Source: Amorphophallus konjac
Taxonomy: Eukaryota > Streptophyta > Magnoliopsida > Alismatales > Araceae
DNA: 64,000 nucleotides
Reading direction: 5' to 3'
NCBI GenBank assembly: GCA_022559845.1
Contig: CM040129.1
Span: 2,108,001 to 2,172,000, forward strand
Shown here: positions 30,547 through 40,551 of the stretch, one piece after another
Numbering within the stretch: the first letter of the stretch is position 1
Layout: the number at the start of each line of letters is the position of its first letter
Translations under genes and position numbers: made by a program
The notes under the pieces: model-generated
Databases searched by the model: none
What the model was told of the DNA's origin: nothing
Seen by the model: the letters and a program-made list of their open reading frames with translations, nothing else

Positions 30547-30691
30547 GCTTGTTAGGAAGCCTAGGTCTCTTGAGATCGGGTTGGATAAGTCTAGGGCAGG
30601 TTAAGATGAGGTTTGGATAGGTTTAAGGCGGTTTACCCTCGGGTTAGGGACTCTTCAGGAGAGTCCCATTCAAGTTCGTAGGATGCCCCTT

Positions 30692-30900
30692 GGACGGTCT
30701 TACGATAGACCGCCCATCTCATTGTGCGGCCCGTTATGGACCGTTTATCATCTTCCAGAGAATTCGAGGGCAAGAGTTTAAGCGGCCTGATCTAGACCGT
30801 TCTTCTTCTTACGCGGTTTATTGCAAACTGTTCAACATTCCGAGCGGTGAATATAAAACCGTTCACTTTTCCTTGGAACGGTCTATTACGGACCGTGTGC
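30692..30900. promoter_or_regulatory. six ACGGT/ACCGT palindromes upstream of gene C
   Basis: About 22-bp dyads of form RNCGGTYY-N6-RRACCGYY. CGG cores fall at 30695, 30727, 30783, 30814, 30845 and 30879, giving steps of 32, 56, 31, 31 and 34 bases. The best (30692-30713) has nine-base arms around TACGA. They lie 150-360 bases upstream of the TATA-like site of antisense gene C. The 31-base step is close to three helical turns. Confidence 0.85.
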
Positions 30901-31335
30901 TACTTTGAATGACCCTCTGAGACCCATTCTTCTGATCTGAAGCATTTGTCCAACAAGTTGTGCACCTGTCCAACTAGTAGTCGTGATGTCCCTCATTTCA
31001 CTCATTTGGCGCCCCTCATCTCACTCATTTGGCATCTCTCATCTCACTCATTTGACGCCCTCATCTCACTCATTTGACGTCGCTTATCTCACTCATTTTG
31101 GCATCACACTCTCTCTCTCCCCCTCGGAGTCGATGTCCCTCTATCTCACCCGTGGTCGTGTCACGTCACACCCGTAATCGTGCCTCACCCATTGTCGTCG
31201 TCTCTCACTCACACACTCGAGTCAGTAGCCGCATTCATCCATCCATCCATTCATTCATTCATAGAAATAGACAAACAAGAAAGGCATATCACTATCATAT
31301 CATATCATGTACAAAAGTCGGGCCGAGTACAAAAG

Positions 31336-34300
31336 TCAGGACTGTCCCTCTCCCTGGCGCCCGTCGCTGTCTCCGGCTCCCTCGTGCCTCTTTGGTGGAG
31401 GCATCGCTGAAATCACCTCGTCACGCTGACGTCGCCGGCGCCGCTCGTCCTCCTCATTCCTCCGGTGGCCAGAGGAACCTGTAAAGTAACTCCTAACAGA
31501 GCAATGGGTGCTGTGGCTGCCGCTCGGAGTCGCTCGACTGCGCTCTCGACTCACCTCTCTCATGCCCGCCACCATGCCCTCCAATCTGTCAACCTGTAAC
31601 CGGGCCTGCTCCACCTCAGCCCGGTAGCGCTCCGCCTCAGTCGCGCTGGCTCAGAGTCGCTCCAGCTCAGCCCGAAGAAGCGCTGTCTCCAGCGCGTCTG
31701 CTGGTCGGCTCTGTGCTGCCTCCTCCCGCACACGGGCCACCTCCTCCCGAGCCGCTGCCCGGCTTTGCTCAAGCTCGGTCCTAAGGCGGGTCAGCTCGGT
31801 CGTCTGCATACACATATCATTATCAGTCAATTGCATTTCATACATATCATAAGCATAAGTAACAAAGGGGAAGTGTAGCGATTTGCGTACCCTCTTGGTG
31901 AGCGCCACCTCAACCGCTTTGGCCCGCGCTACCATCCGAGTGAAGTCGGCCTCCCGCTCGGCCCGATCTGCAGGAGTCTGGGTGGAAGAAGAAGAAGGAG
32001 CATCGGCCCCCTGTCTCTAGGCCCCCTCAGCACGCTGCATCCAAAACTCCAGGTCAGTCACATACATATTCATAATCATAAGCATTTGCATAGTTTAAAG
32101 AGTTTAGGGTTTAGAAAACTCACCAGTAAGGCCAGGGCCTGTCGGGCCTCATCCCGCTCCCTGATGGTGGAGTGCAGGAGCCCCTGCAGCTCCACCAGTC
32201 GTCCCTTAGGGTCAACCTGCATTTAGAAGTTCAAGTGTCAGTGCATCATCATCATAAGCATAATAGATAGAGTTTGAGTTTAGAAGTCATACCGGTCGGT
32301 GGGCACCTCGGAACACCTGGTCCCGGTAGTGTCTGGCGTACGCAGTGTAGTATGCTGAGTCGCTCTCCGCTCGGACGGTCACCACCCGCCCGAGAGCTGT
32401 CCAGTCGGCCACCTGCGCAGCGTTCCTCGTAGACCAATCAAATGCTGCCGCTAGGCCCCGGGTAATCCTCGTCACTTGCTCCCCCGCCTTCTCAGGCGCC
32501 GGGAACTCCACCGCAGGCTGATGGACCCCGATGGTCCTCATCACCAATCTATAGTGCAGTGGCTCCACCACATTCACGCAGTGAAGCCACACATCTTGTC
32601 TGGTAAAAGCGAGGGCGCCAACCACCCAAGGCTGACCCTCCTGCCCCTCCTCTGTGTAAGGTGTCCACCATACCTGCAAGAAATAGGAAGTCGCATCAGC
32701 ATTATCATCATATAAGAATTGCATTTAATTAAAGAGTCTGAGTTTAGAAGTATACCGAGGCAAACGGTAGAGCATCCAGGTCGTCCTGCAGCTCTCGGAC
32801 CTGTCGTCTCAGGGCTGCAGTCTCCCGAGGTGCTGTCCACCTCCGTGCGATCGACAGGAGCCCAGGACGGGTCTCCTCGCCTCTGCCCAGCCCACGTAGG
32901 TGTACGTAGGCCCACACCTGCATAGCATCATGTCAGCATTTAGGAAACATATAGAATTGCATAATTAAGTCTAGGGTAAGAGTCATACCTGGAATAAGGG
33001 GGAGAAGCCCCCGAGCATCGTCCGACGGGCCGTCGAACTCAGCGTGTCGAACAAGAAGGCGAGGACTGATGCTCCCCACGCGTAGTCGCCCATGTGGCTC
33101 AGCTCCTCGAGGAAAGGAAGGAACCGGTAGCTCACCACGTCCGCTCTGGTGGAGAAGAGGAGTCGCCCGAACATCAGCATCAGGAACCGTCTCAGCACTC
33201 TGTCCGCCTCTGCTCCCGGCCCCGTAGCTACCCTCGGCCGCGCCAGCTCCACCAGCAGCTGCAGGTGCTCCTCCGACTGCTCTCCGACTGCAACTCCCGC
33301 CCGTCGCAATCCCAGGCTGTCCTGGAGACTAGCCCGGGGTAGGAGGGTCGACTGCCTCTCGGGGCGCCGCAGCTCTAAGCCCAGCAATCCCCGAGCCATC
33401 GCCCGGTAGTCGGAAAATGTGGTCCCGCTAACCGGTACCCCGTGCACTCTAAGGCCAGTGAGCCTGGCCACGTCCTCCAGCGTGGGGACCATATGCCCCC
33501 ACGGGAAGAGGAACGTCTGACTCACTGGGTCCCAGCGGTCGTGCAGGGCGTAGAGCAGAGCTGCATCGAACCGACACACCTCAATGCTCAGGAATGGGGC
33601 GAACCCCATGGCAGCCAACCGCTCTCTCTGAAAGTCCGGCAGTGCTAAGTACACTGCGCGGACTTGCAGCCACGAGGTGCGGGTCCTGCGCTTTCCCTGC
33701 ATTCATTCATTCATTTTAAATGCATTTTAGTAATTTATTTAAGCATTTTATTTCATATAAATAAAATCATCAAGGTTTAAATCTCTGTCAGAAGAGCGAT
33801 CTCCCACAGGCCGCTCGTCCCTTTGAACGGTCCCATGTGCACCGTTCTAATTCCTGGGTTCTACGTTTTGAACGGGCTTCCATTGGCCGTTCGTATCTTG
33901 AACGGGTGGGCATGCACCGTTCTTACTTCAGGCTTCTTAGTGTCAAACGGCCACTCCTGGGCCGCGGGAAGGTTGGGCGGTCCTATAGGGACCGCATTGT
34001 GCTTTGTTGACAGGGCGTTGAACGGACCAATGTGGTCCGTTTGTTGTTTGTACGGTGACCCTCTCACCATCCTTACTTGGTTCGGTTATAATGTTGTGTG
34101 AGTTTGAACGGCTACCGCTGGGCCGTATGAGTTTGGGCGGCTCTATGTGAGCCGTCTGTTTTCGTTTGACCGGTTTTGTCTGAACCACCCTACCGTCGTC
34201 TTCCCCGACGACGGTGAGGGTTTCCCCACCGGCGGGGAGGCCACCATGGCGCCCCCAAACCGGTCCTTAGCCTCCCTAAACCCCCAAAACCCCCCTAAAT

Positions 34301-34576
34301 CTAACATGCATGGCGTAAAATTGAAAGAAAAGGAGGTTTTGATGCACCTACCTCAGTTGGACGGGGCCCCTTGGCCGGTTTCTCCGCCGGAGCGACCTCC
34401 CCAGCGTCTCCATCTCCGGGCGCGGTGGCGTCGGTCCTTTCCTCGGCCTCGGACGGCGGCGGGAGGGTACCTCCCTCGACCGGCGGCGTCGCCGGGGTCT
34501 CCTCCGCCGCGGCGGCGGTCGTCGGCGGTGGCACGTCCATCGTCAGAGGGCGTCTCGCTTGATGTTTTGAGCGCAT
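31336..34576 (-). pseudogene. gene B: antisense spliced PMD plus coiled-coil gene with two nonsense codons (726 codons)
   Basis: Seven exons (minus strand): 34576-34352, 33696-32989, 32917-32756, 32673-32293, 32216-32124, 32034-31891, 31803-31336. Six GT-AG introns (655, 71, 82, 76, 89 and 87 bp), all phase 0, so every exon is a multiple of three. Exon 1 is Pro/Ala/Glu-rich; exons 2-4 encode the PMD (RWDPVSQTFLFPWGHMVPTL); exons 5-7 a coiled coil. Exons 5 and 6 are 93 and 144 nt, identical in length to exons 4 and 5 of gene A. Two in-frame nonsense codons, TAG at 32017-32019 and TGA at 31651-31653, interrupt the coiled-coil part; both fit C-to-T change. Without them the frame is open throughout. 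Intron 1 carries a palindrome array. Confidence 0.78.
33794..34185. repeat. palindrome array in intron 1 of gene B, 30/45-bp alternation
   Basis: About twelve 22-23-bp dyads, best copies GAACGGT-N9-ACCGTTC (33825-33847) and GAACGGACC-N5-GGTCCGTTT (34020-34042). Starts at 33795, 33825, 33870, 33900, 33945, 33975, 34020 and 34050 give steps of 30, 45, 30, 45, 30, 45 and 30 bases. Then come 34080, 34106, 34135 and 34168 with looser spacing. Same motif as upstream of gene C and in the element 2 LTR. Confidence 0.9.
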
Positions 34577-34736
34577 GTGGGGTGAGGGAGTGAGAGGGGT
34601 TGTGAGATGAAGGAGTTTGGGGGCAAGAGAGATAGAGAGAGGGGGAAATGGGGCTCGGTGCCCTTCGTTCTCCCTCCCACCGTCGGTTACGGTGGAGGGA
34701 GACGAAGGGTTTTAGCATTTCAAGGTTGCAGAGGTT

Positions 34737-34890
34737 GTGCGGTCTATTGTTAGACCGTCCTTAGTATGAACGGTTGAGGGGTGACCGTTCATCCTCAACG
34801 GTAGGATGTTTAAGTCGGTTCAAATTCCATAATATATACGGCTCAGATCTAACCATTCTTCTTTGGGCGGTTGGTGCCTAATCGTTCTTG
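34737..34890. promoter_or_regulatory. ACGGT/ACCGT palindromes upstream of gene B
   Basis: Dyads starting near 34737, 34768, 34796, 34836 and 34865. The first two are clear (GCGGTCTA-N4-TAGACCGTC and GAACGGT-N9-ACCGTTC, 31 bases apart); the others are weak. They lie 160-310 bases upstream of the gene B start on the minus strand. Confidence 0.7.
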
Positions 34891-34910
34891 TTTAAAGTTA
34901 TTTTACCCCC

Positions 34911-35171
34911 ATGTCTGCACTTGGTGTTCAATTGATGAATTTTGATATCATTACAAATCTTGTTAACAATGTTATGGCCAGTATCAAACTTTCACTTGCC
35001 GTTTCACCTGCGCAGGTAAGTCAGGTATGGCCTTCTATCCTTATCACCCTTATTGCATTATTATATGGTACTATAGTATATTATCTCGAGAACCAGTTGG
35101 TTATCTACGTGTTCCAGGATCTGATGTTCCCTTTTAACAAAAATGATGATGATCCAGGTTTACGTGTTTAA
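34911..35171 (+). CDS. small conserved sense ORF, element 2 (86 aa)
   Basis: Contains FPFNKNDDDPG, matching the small ORF of element 1 at 14132-14290, preceded by a hydrophobic stretch (about residues 36-70) that could span a membrane. A CTGCGCAGGTAAGTC sequence inside it resembles a joined acceptor and donor, so part may be intronic. The function is not recognised and the coding status is doubtful. Confidence 0.3.
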   Translation: MSALGVQLMNFDIITNLVNNVMASIKLSLAVSPAQVSQVWPSILITLIALLYGTIVYYLENQLVIYVFQDLMFPFNKNDDDPGLRV

Positions 35172-35847
35172 TCTTCGGATAGGCCGTTAGGTTGGGATGT
35201 CATGGGGAGGATGATTCTATCCTGCACACCGTGGTTGCGGATAATATCTTGACGCTGATTTTCTCAGCTTAGCAATATTATTCTCGAGTATTTTATATTT
35301 TAAGCTTTCTTTACATTTATTTTAATGATTTCTTTTATTTTAGCCCAGCATGCATCATACGCATCTTTTTGAGCTTTCATGCCCCATGATGTGCTTGAAG
35401 AGTGTCCCATCAGTGATGGTTAGCTATGTGTTCAGTGTTTGAGTAAGAGGAACTAATTCCACTCTGAGTTGGAAGGTTCTCTTTGGTCAATTCGCTTGGT
35501 TTGGTCGATTAAAAGGTCCCCGTCTGGAGCTTTAGCATGTTTCCTTTACTTTTGATGCCTGCTTTTGGCCTCCTCATTGAACCACGGGATTGTATCCCCC
35601 ATGAGGTTGGTCTTGTCGATTTGTTTCATTTAGTTTAGTTCCTTCATACTGGTGTCGCTTTTGGTTTAATCATTCCTTGCGTTCGGTTCAAAGTTTTCCG
35701 GAAGATTCCCGTCGCTTGTTGGTAAAAACGAGTGTTGTTTTACCGTAACGCCCGCTTTTCGGTCCACTCCGTTGCACTTCCGCTCCATCTCCATGTTCCA
35801 TGTCACTTTCGCTCCACCTCCGCTCGCTCCCCTGCAAAGAGGACGTT

Positions 35848-35860
35848 AAGGAGGGGCATT
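35848..35860 (+). other. polypurine tract of element 2
   Basis: AAGGAGGGGCATT directly before TGTTGACACCCG, the LTR start. Confidence 0.75.
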
Positions 35861-36082
35861 TGTTGACACCCGTTTTTTGCCAATAAGTTAAGTCGTTCCT
35901 CTTACTCCCATTAGTTGATGTGTCGAGTTGTCCATCACTCGTTGGGACTATTTTCAGGCATATTTTGGGCCAGTTTTATGGGTAGCCTCCCTCCCTGGTT
36001 AGGTCCGAGTCGATTCAAGGTTTAACGGGCCTTGGTTTTGGTTGATTGGGCTTTTCTATGAGTTTCAAGCGCCCATGTACAT

Positions 36083-36515
36083 GTATGGTTCATCCCTGGC
36101 CGCTCAATCAATGTGTGGTTGCTTGTGGACCGTCCATCTATTTTGGAGTATTTTGGCTAATTTTCTGAATTTCCACCGACAAGCATTTATGCGGTCCTAC
36201 CCTAGCCGTTCAACTTGATGGACAGATGGATGGTGGCCGCTCATCTCTCAGAGTCCTGCGCTTGGTGGTGTTCTCAGACAATTATCCAATTAATTTATTT
36301 ATCACCGACAAGGCTAGAACGGTTTGTCTTTGGCCGCTTTACATTTGAATGGTCTCATCTGAGCCGTTCATCTATGAGAGTCCAACGGCGAAGGTTTCGG
36401 TCAGTTCGATGGATAATTCGGATTATTTATGATTTATTTTGAATTACCACCGACATGGTTGGACGGCCAGTACATGGGCGCACATCCAGTTGAACGATCT
36501 ATCGTAAGACCGTTC
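36083..36515. repeat. ACGGT/ACCGT palindromes in U3 of element 2
   Basis: About eight dyads, for example at 36189-36211, 36316-36340, 36346-36369 and 36492-36515. CGG-type cores at 36320 and 36350 are 30 apart; those at 36464 and 36495 are 31 apart. They lie 200-640 bases upstream of the TATA box. Confidence 0.75.
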
Positions 36516-36726
36516 ATCCGTTTGATTCCTGAATTTCAACAGATTTTATCTCTTTATCCGTGGTTTTATCCCCAACTTCTCCCGTCATTTTCTCCGCGGA
36601 TAATGAACCATTTTGAGTGCAGTTTCGACTGGATAAGAGATAATTTGTTTATCTATGATTTTCCTTTGATTATCTCGATCTGAAAATGCTTCTAAATCCT
36701 AATTTCGGGGCTGGCTTTCTAGGCTC

Positions 36727-36734
36727 TATAAATA
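36727..36734 (+). promoter_or_regulatory. TATA box of element 2 LTR
   Basis: TATAAATA in GGCTCTATAAATAGACCC, matching the TATA context of the element 1 LTR. Confidence 0.78.
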
Positions 36735-37220
36735 GACCCTAAACGCCGGGTTTGAAAAGGGGGTTGATTTTTTGGTCGACGGCGAAGCCCTGCCGCATTC
36801 TTGAGCGACCCAGCACCAAGGAGGGAGGCTTTCCACGTTCATATAACCCTCTGGTTCAAGGAGTAGTCTAGTTTCTTAAGTCTTGTGTGTTTGATACGTT
36901 TTGTCCTCTTTTTCATTGCATGCATCATTTTCCTCACTTTCTCCCCACGTTTTTCTTCATCTTCATTGCCATGCATATACCCACCCACGTTTATGACACC
37001 CTAGGGGTTTAAAATCCCCCAGGTATCCCCCTTTCCACTTATTCATGTTCATTTCTTATTATTTTGGCATCCACTACACTTTTCAGTTCTAATCTAGGTT
37101 TTCTCTTTGTGTTTTCACGTCGTTTTGCAGGTCAGCAATCCCTAACGCGAGGCCCATCCCCTCTGGCCGGCCGGAGAGGGTGGAGGTTGAACCCTTTGTG
37201 ACTTCTGGCTTGGTGGTCTT

Positions 37221-37405
37221 GCACGGTTCTCTACAATCCGTTCAAGAAGACGTGCGGTGCAGCCTGGACAGTCCTTCCTCTTCCTGCGGTCGTTCGAAAG
37301 CCGTTCAACTGCCAGGAGCGCTTCATCCCGCATCTTCTGCAGCGTTCTTAAATGGTCTATCGTAAGACCGTGCATGTTATAAGCGGTTCTCTCAGAACCG
37401 TACAT
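37221..37405. repeat. ACGGT/ACCGT palindromes downstream of the TATA box, element 2 LTR
   Basis: Dyad cores at 37224, 37255, 37287, 37353 and 37384: steps 31, 32, 66 and 31 bases. The best are AATGGTCT-N6-AGACCGTGC and AGCGGTTC-N5-GAACCGTAC. Confidence 0.75.
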
Positions 37406-38080
37406 CTTCCCAGCGCTGCAGGTCAGGCGAGTACCTCTCCCTCTTTCCAAGGTCCGACGTGTTCATCATGTTCGGTGCTTTGGTGGCGATCACAGGTTTT
37501 TATTTCCTCCCTTTTCTTCTGTCTTCATTCATCTCTCATGTTGGATGTGGTAGGATAGACATTGGGAAGACATTAGAAGAAACGGACGGGAGGAGAAACA
37601 TATCTAGTGTCATTGGTGTTCTGCGTGCCAGATTCGATTGTTGTTGTGGCGCAGAAGCCGATGAGTTGGGAGCAGTCAGCCGAGATGATTGTTTTCCTCG
37701 TAGGAGCTGATGCTTGTGTTGTCTGCCGAGTATGAGTTTTATCGGTGGCTGTGTTATGGCATGGGTCGTGTCTCCTTGATCCGTGAGACGATAGTGATGA
37801 TGCCATGATTTTGGAGGTGCCAGACTTGTGCTCCTTTGTGTGCCATGCTCGTTCTAGGGATCGATGTGCCTTGAGATCCGGAGCCTGATGACCTTGCTTG
37901 TGATCAGGGTCTGGCAGTGTTCCTCTGAAATGTGTTTTTCAATAATTGTGTTTTTGTGTTTTTGTGTGTTTAAGGTTTGGCTGGTGCTTGGAGAGCGTTG
38001 CCAGCTGTATGGGTTGTTCTTCCCTGTTCCCTATTGGCTCTTTAAATTTTGAGGATGAAATTTCTTAAAGGAGAGGAGGA

Positions 38081-40551
38081 TGTAATACCCTGGATCCTTT
38101 GGATCGAAATCGGAGAGCTGTCGGAGCGCTTTCGTGGGTCCCGGATCATATTTTGCGATCCACTCGGGTTTTTCTGATGTATAGCTTGCGGAACCCTGTG
38201 GAGAGTGAACCATTGAGTTTTGAGACTCCGGGACACTACAGGTGCATTGTGCTCTTTCCGAGAATCACGGAGGCTATTTTTTCGTATTTTTCTGATTTTA
38301 TGGAATTTCGGGCCAAAAATTAGATTTTAGAAATATTCATAATTTTTTATTTTCCTTTTATTTTTAACCCTCACCCTCTCTCCTCTCTCATCTCTCACGT
38401 CTCTCACTCTATCCCTCCGTTCTCTCTCCTCTCTTCTCTTCTCCCCTGGGGCGCGCGACCGTGGCGGAGGTGGATGAGGTGGTGACGCTGTGCAGATGAC
38501 CAGGAGCGTGATGGCACAAGGATCGAAGCGTGGCGTAGGCGCAATCCCATTCCGTGGATTCGAAGCCTTGGCGTGGTTCGTGTGATTATTTTTGACATGG
38601 ATTTGGCCTTTTCAACGCGCGAGATCTTCGGTGGAGGTAGGGGGATGGATACTCTACCCATTTCCTGCTTTCCCTCGTGATTTCAAGTCGATTGACGTGA
38701 GTGTGAGCGGGTTTTTCATGTTTGGGTAAAAATGTATGTTTCAGGGGTGTGAGCTGAAATCGTTGTTCCAGGCGATCGTTTCTAGTTTAATTGGTAGAAT
38801 TTGAACCCTTGGAATGTCGGGATTCGATTCCCGTCAGTTTGACTCCATTTGTGCACGATTTAACGCCGGTATGAGGCCAGTTGCCCACGTGAGTCGTGTT
38901 GGGTTGATTTGAGGTAATCTCCCGTTTGATTGCGATTTTGAGGTTTTCTGGATCCCTTTCAGCTTGTTGAAGGCTTGTAATGGGTTTATGGTTGTTTCCC
39001 TGTCGTTTGGGAACGATTGAGGCATGGAATCATCGGGTTTTGCATAGTCTTGCGGATTTTGGATCGGAGGCTGAACACGGTCGACCCAGGAACCGCGTTC
39101 TGCTCTCGGCCTTGGAAGCGGTTTGGCTTGAACCGCGTGCACTTTTCAAGCTTTGTCGGTTAGGTAGGTATGGCGGCGGGAGAACGTGGTTGGCGACCAA
39201 CCGCGACCATCGGGAAGCGGTTGGAGTGAAACCGCGTCTGTCTGACAGCGGTTTGGTATTAGCCGCGTTTCTGCCTGTTTCGTTATTCCCTTCTTAAAGA
39301 CGGTTTGTAGAGAGCCGCATCTTGATGACCGCGGTTAACTCTCAACCGCGTTTCGATGACCGTGGTTATCTCGTAACCGCGTCTATCCTTGTGTCGACTC
39401 CACTTCGTGAAGCGTCGACACCGTCTCCGTCTTCTCTTTTTACGTGTTTTTCGTTCATGGGCTAGAGGCGGTTCGCCCAGAACCGCGTCCATGAAGCGGC
39501 GGTTTGTTGAGAACCGCGGCCTAATAATCACGGCTAGCTCTCAACCGCGTATAGGTTTCTTCACCCTGTTTCATCTATTTTGGTCTCCGGTCAACCCTGT
39601 TGTGACCCAGTGGCTGACATGTGACCTCGTGAGTGTCTCGGCTATCCCGTGAGGATTGAGACCATGTTTTGGACGCTTAGAGGTATCGTCTTACCTCAGT
39701 TTGCGTACTTATGTGGTTCGTGGGCTTTGGTGATCTCTCATGTTCCGTGTTTCTCGTCATTCGGAATTGTGAGTCCGTTGAGCAGCTTAGAGGCCGAGGA
39801 CTTTCGATTGATGTGGATCTGGTTATTCTGTGTCGCTTCCATGATGTTTAATCGTGGTTTGTGACCCAGGGACTAGGTTGATTGGCGGCTTGTTACCACT
39901 TTTTGCTACTTGACCCGAGTCTTGTGACTCAAGGATCGTTGTGAGCAGGTCTAGTTGACTGTCCTGAGTCTGGTAGTTGTACGCTGCCTAGTGTCCTGAG
40001 TACGTGCGACATGTGTGTGCTTAGCCTATCCGTACCTTGGTGTTTTGAGAGTCTCTGTGTCTAGTGAGCCTCCACTAGTCGTAGCCTGACGACACTTTCG
40101 TGTGTCGGCCCACTTGGGAGTGGTAGCGGGGCAGTTCCCGGTAGTGACGGTTTTTAGGCTGGTTGTCGTGGGCCCCTTTGTCTAGCGGTTAGAGTCCGAC
40201 GGGAGGGGAAAACCAGCTCGAGGCCCGGCTCAAGACATTGAGCTTGTGTGTGCACACATGGTCAGGGGCGTTGGACCAGTGCCGACGGGCGTGACCCTTA
40301 CTAGTCACTCGTTGTTGTTGTTCCTTGATTCTGTTCGGTGTCTCAGTCACAGCGTTTGAGGTGAGAAGGAGATACCCGAGGCGCAGTGTAAGACGTCAGT
40401 GGACGCATCTGACTTTTCTTCTAGTGAGGAGGTACTTCTGTCACATGACACATGATTCGTGTCTCGTGTTCTGAGTTTGAGTTTCTATCTATGCCGACGT
40501 GGTTCTTCGGGTAGTCTGCGTTCAGCTTCACCCGTAGTCAGTGTAGAATAC
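38081..40551 (+). repeat. chromovirus LTR (start clear, end not resolved)
   Basis: Starts TGTAATACCCTGGATCC after the polypurine tract. Contains a CTCTCTCC-rich stretch (38380-38440) and a palindrome array (39073-39553). Element 3 interrupts the sequence at 40552, so the right end may lie beyond element 3. Confidence 0.65.
39073..39553. repeat. eleven GCGGTT/AACCGC palindromes in 31-bp triplets
   Basis: About 20-22-bp dyads of form GCGGTT-N7/8-AACCGCG. Cores at 39078, 39119, 39187, 39218, 39249, 39301, 39332, 39363, 39469, 39500 and 39531. The last nine form three triplets, each with two exact 31-base steps. Consistent with repeated sites on one face of the helix. The element is unrelated to element 2, which shows similar spacing with a different core. 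Confidence 0.9.

Larger units (their letters stand above)
34577..35860. other. region between gene B and the polypurine tract, element 2
   Basis: Apart from the palindromes and small sense ORF listed separately, this is non-coding. 34980-35370 aligns with 14040-14430 of element 1. The rest shows nothing recognisable. Confidence 0.5.
17200..37494 (+). mobile_element. Element 2: Tat-lineage LTR retrotransposon, split by elements 1 and 4
   Basis: Holds the RT-to-integrase part of pol (17200-19530 and 27009-27425), convergent spacer, antisense genes C and B, polypurine tract and 3' LTR. Pol begins in mid-RT directly after the end of the element 1 LTR, and integrase is interrupted by element 4 with a CCCTT duplication. 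Pol is about 70% identical to element 1 in RT by eye, so it is a related but separate family. Sense coding is dead (stops and frameshifts). The 5' half is predicted left of the window. Confidence 0.83.
35861..37494 (+). repeat. 3' LTR of element 2 (about 1,634 bp)
   Basis: Starts TGTTGACACCCG after the polypurine tract and ends GATCACA at 37494 by analogy with the CTCACA end of the element 1 LTR. It shares a short GGCCGGCCGGA block and layout with that LTR but is a different family. Contains palindromes on both sides of the TATA box. The right end is not confirmed by a partner LTR. Confidence 0.65.
37495..40551 (+). mobile_element. 3' remnant of a Tekay/Del-like chromovirus
   Basis: A non-coding tail (37495-38066), polypurine tract AAAGGAGAGGAGGA (38067-38080) and an LTR starting TGTAATACCC at 38081. 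The GAGGATGAAATTTCTTAAAG sequence before the tract is the usual 3' end of plant chromovirus pol regions. It is cut on the left by element 2 and on the right by element 3, so it is probably the oldest layer. No pol coding was recognised in the 570 bases before the tract. Confidence 0.68.

Noticed and set aside
14993..37494. Reading 14993-17199 and 35861-37494 as the LTR pair of a single element
   Set aside because: Each follows its own polypurine tract. They differ in length, sequence and palindrome core and share only short blocks, so they are 3' LTRs of two related families.
40185..40260. tRNA-like sequence (TCTAGCGGTTAGAGTCC)
   Set aside because: It resembles the D-arm of a tRNA, but no matching T-arm GGTTCGANTCC, acceptor pairing or anticodon loop follows.
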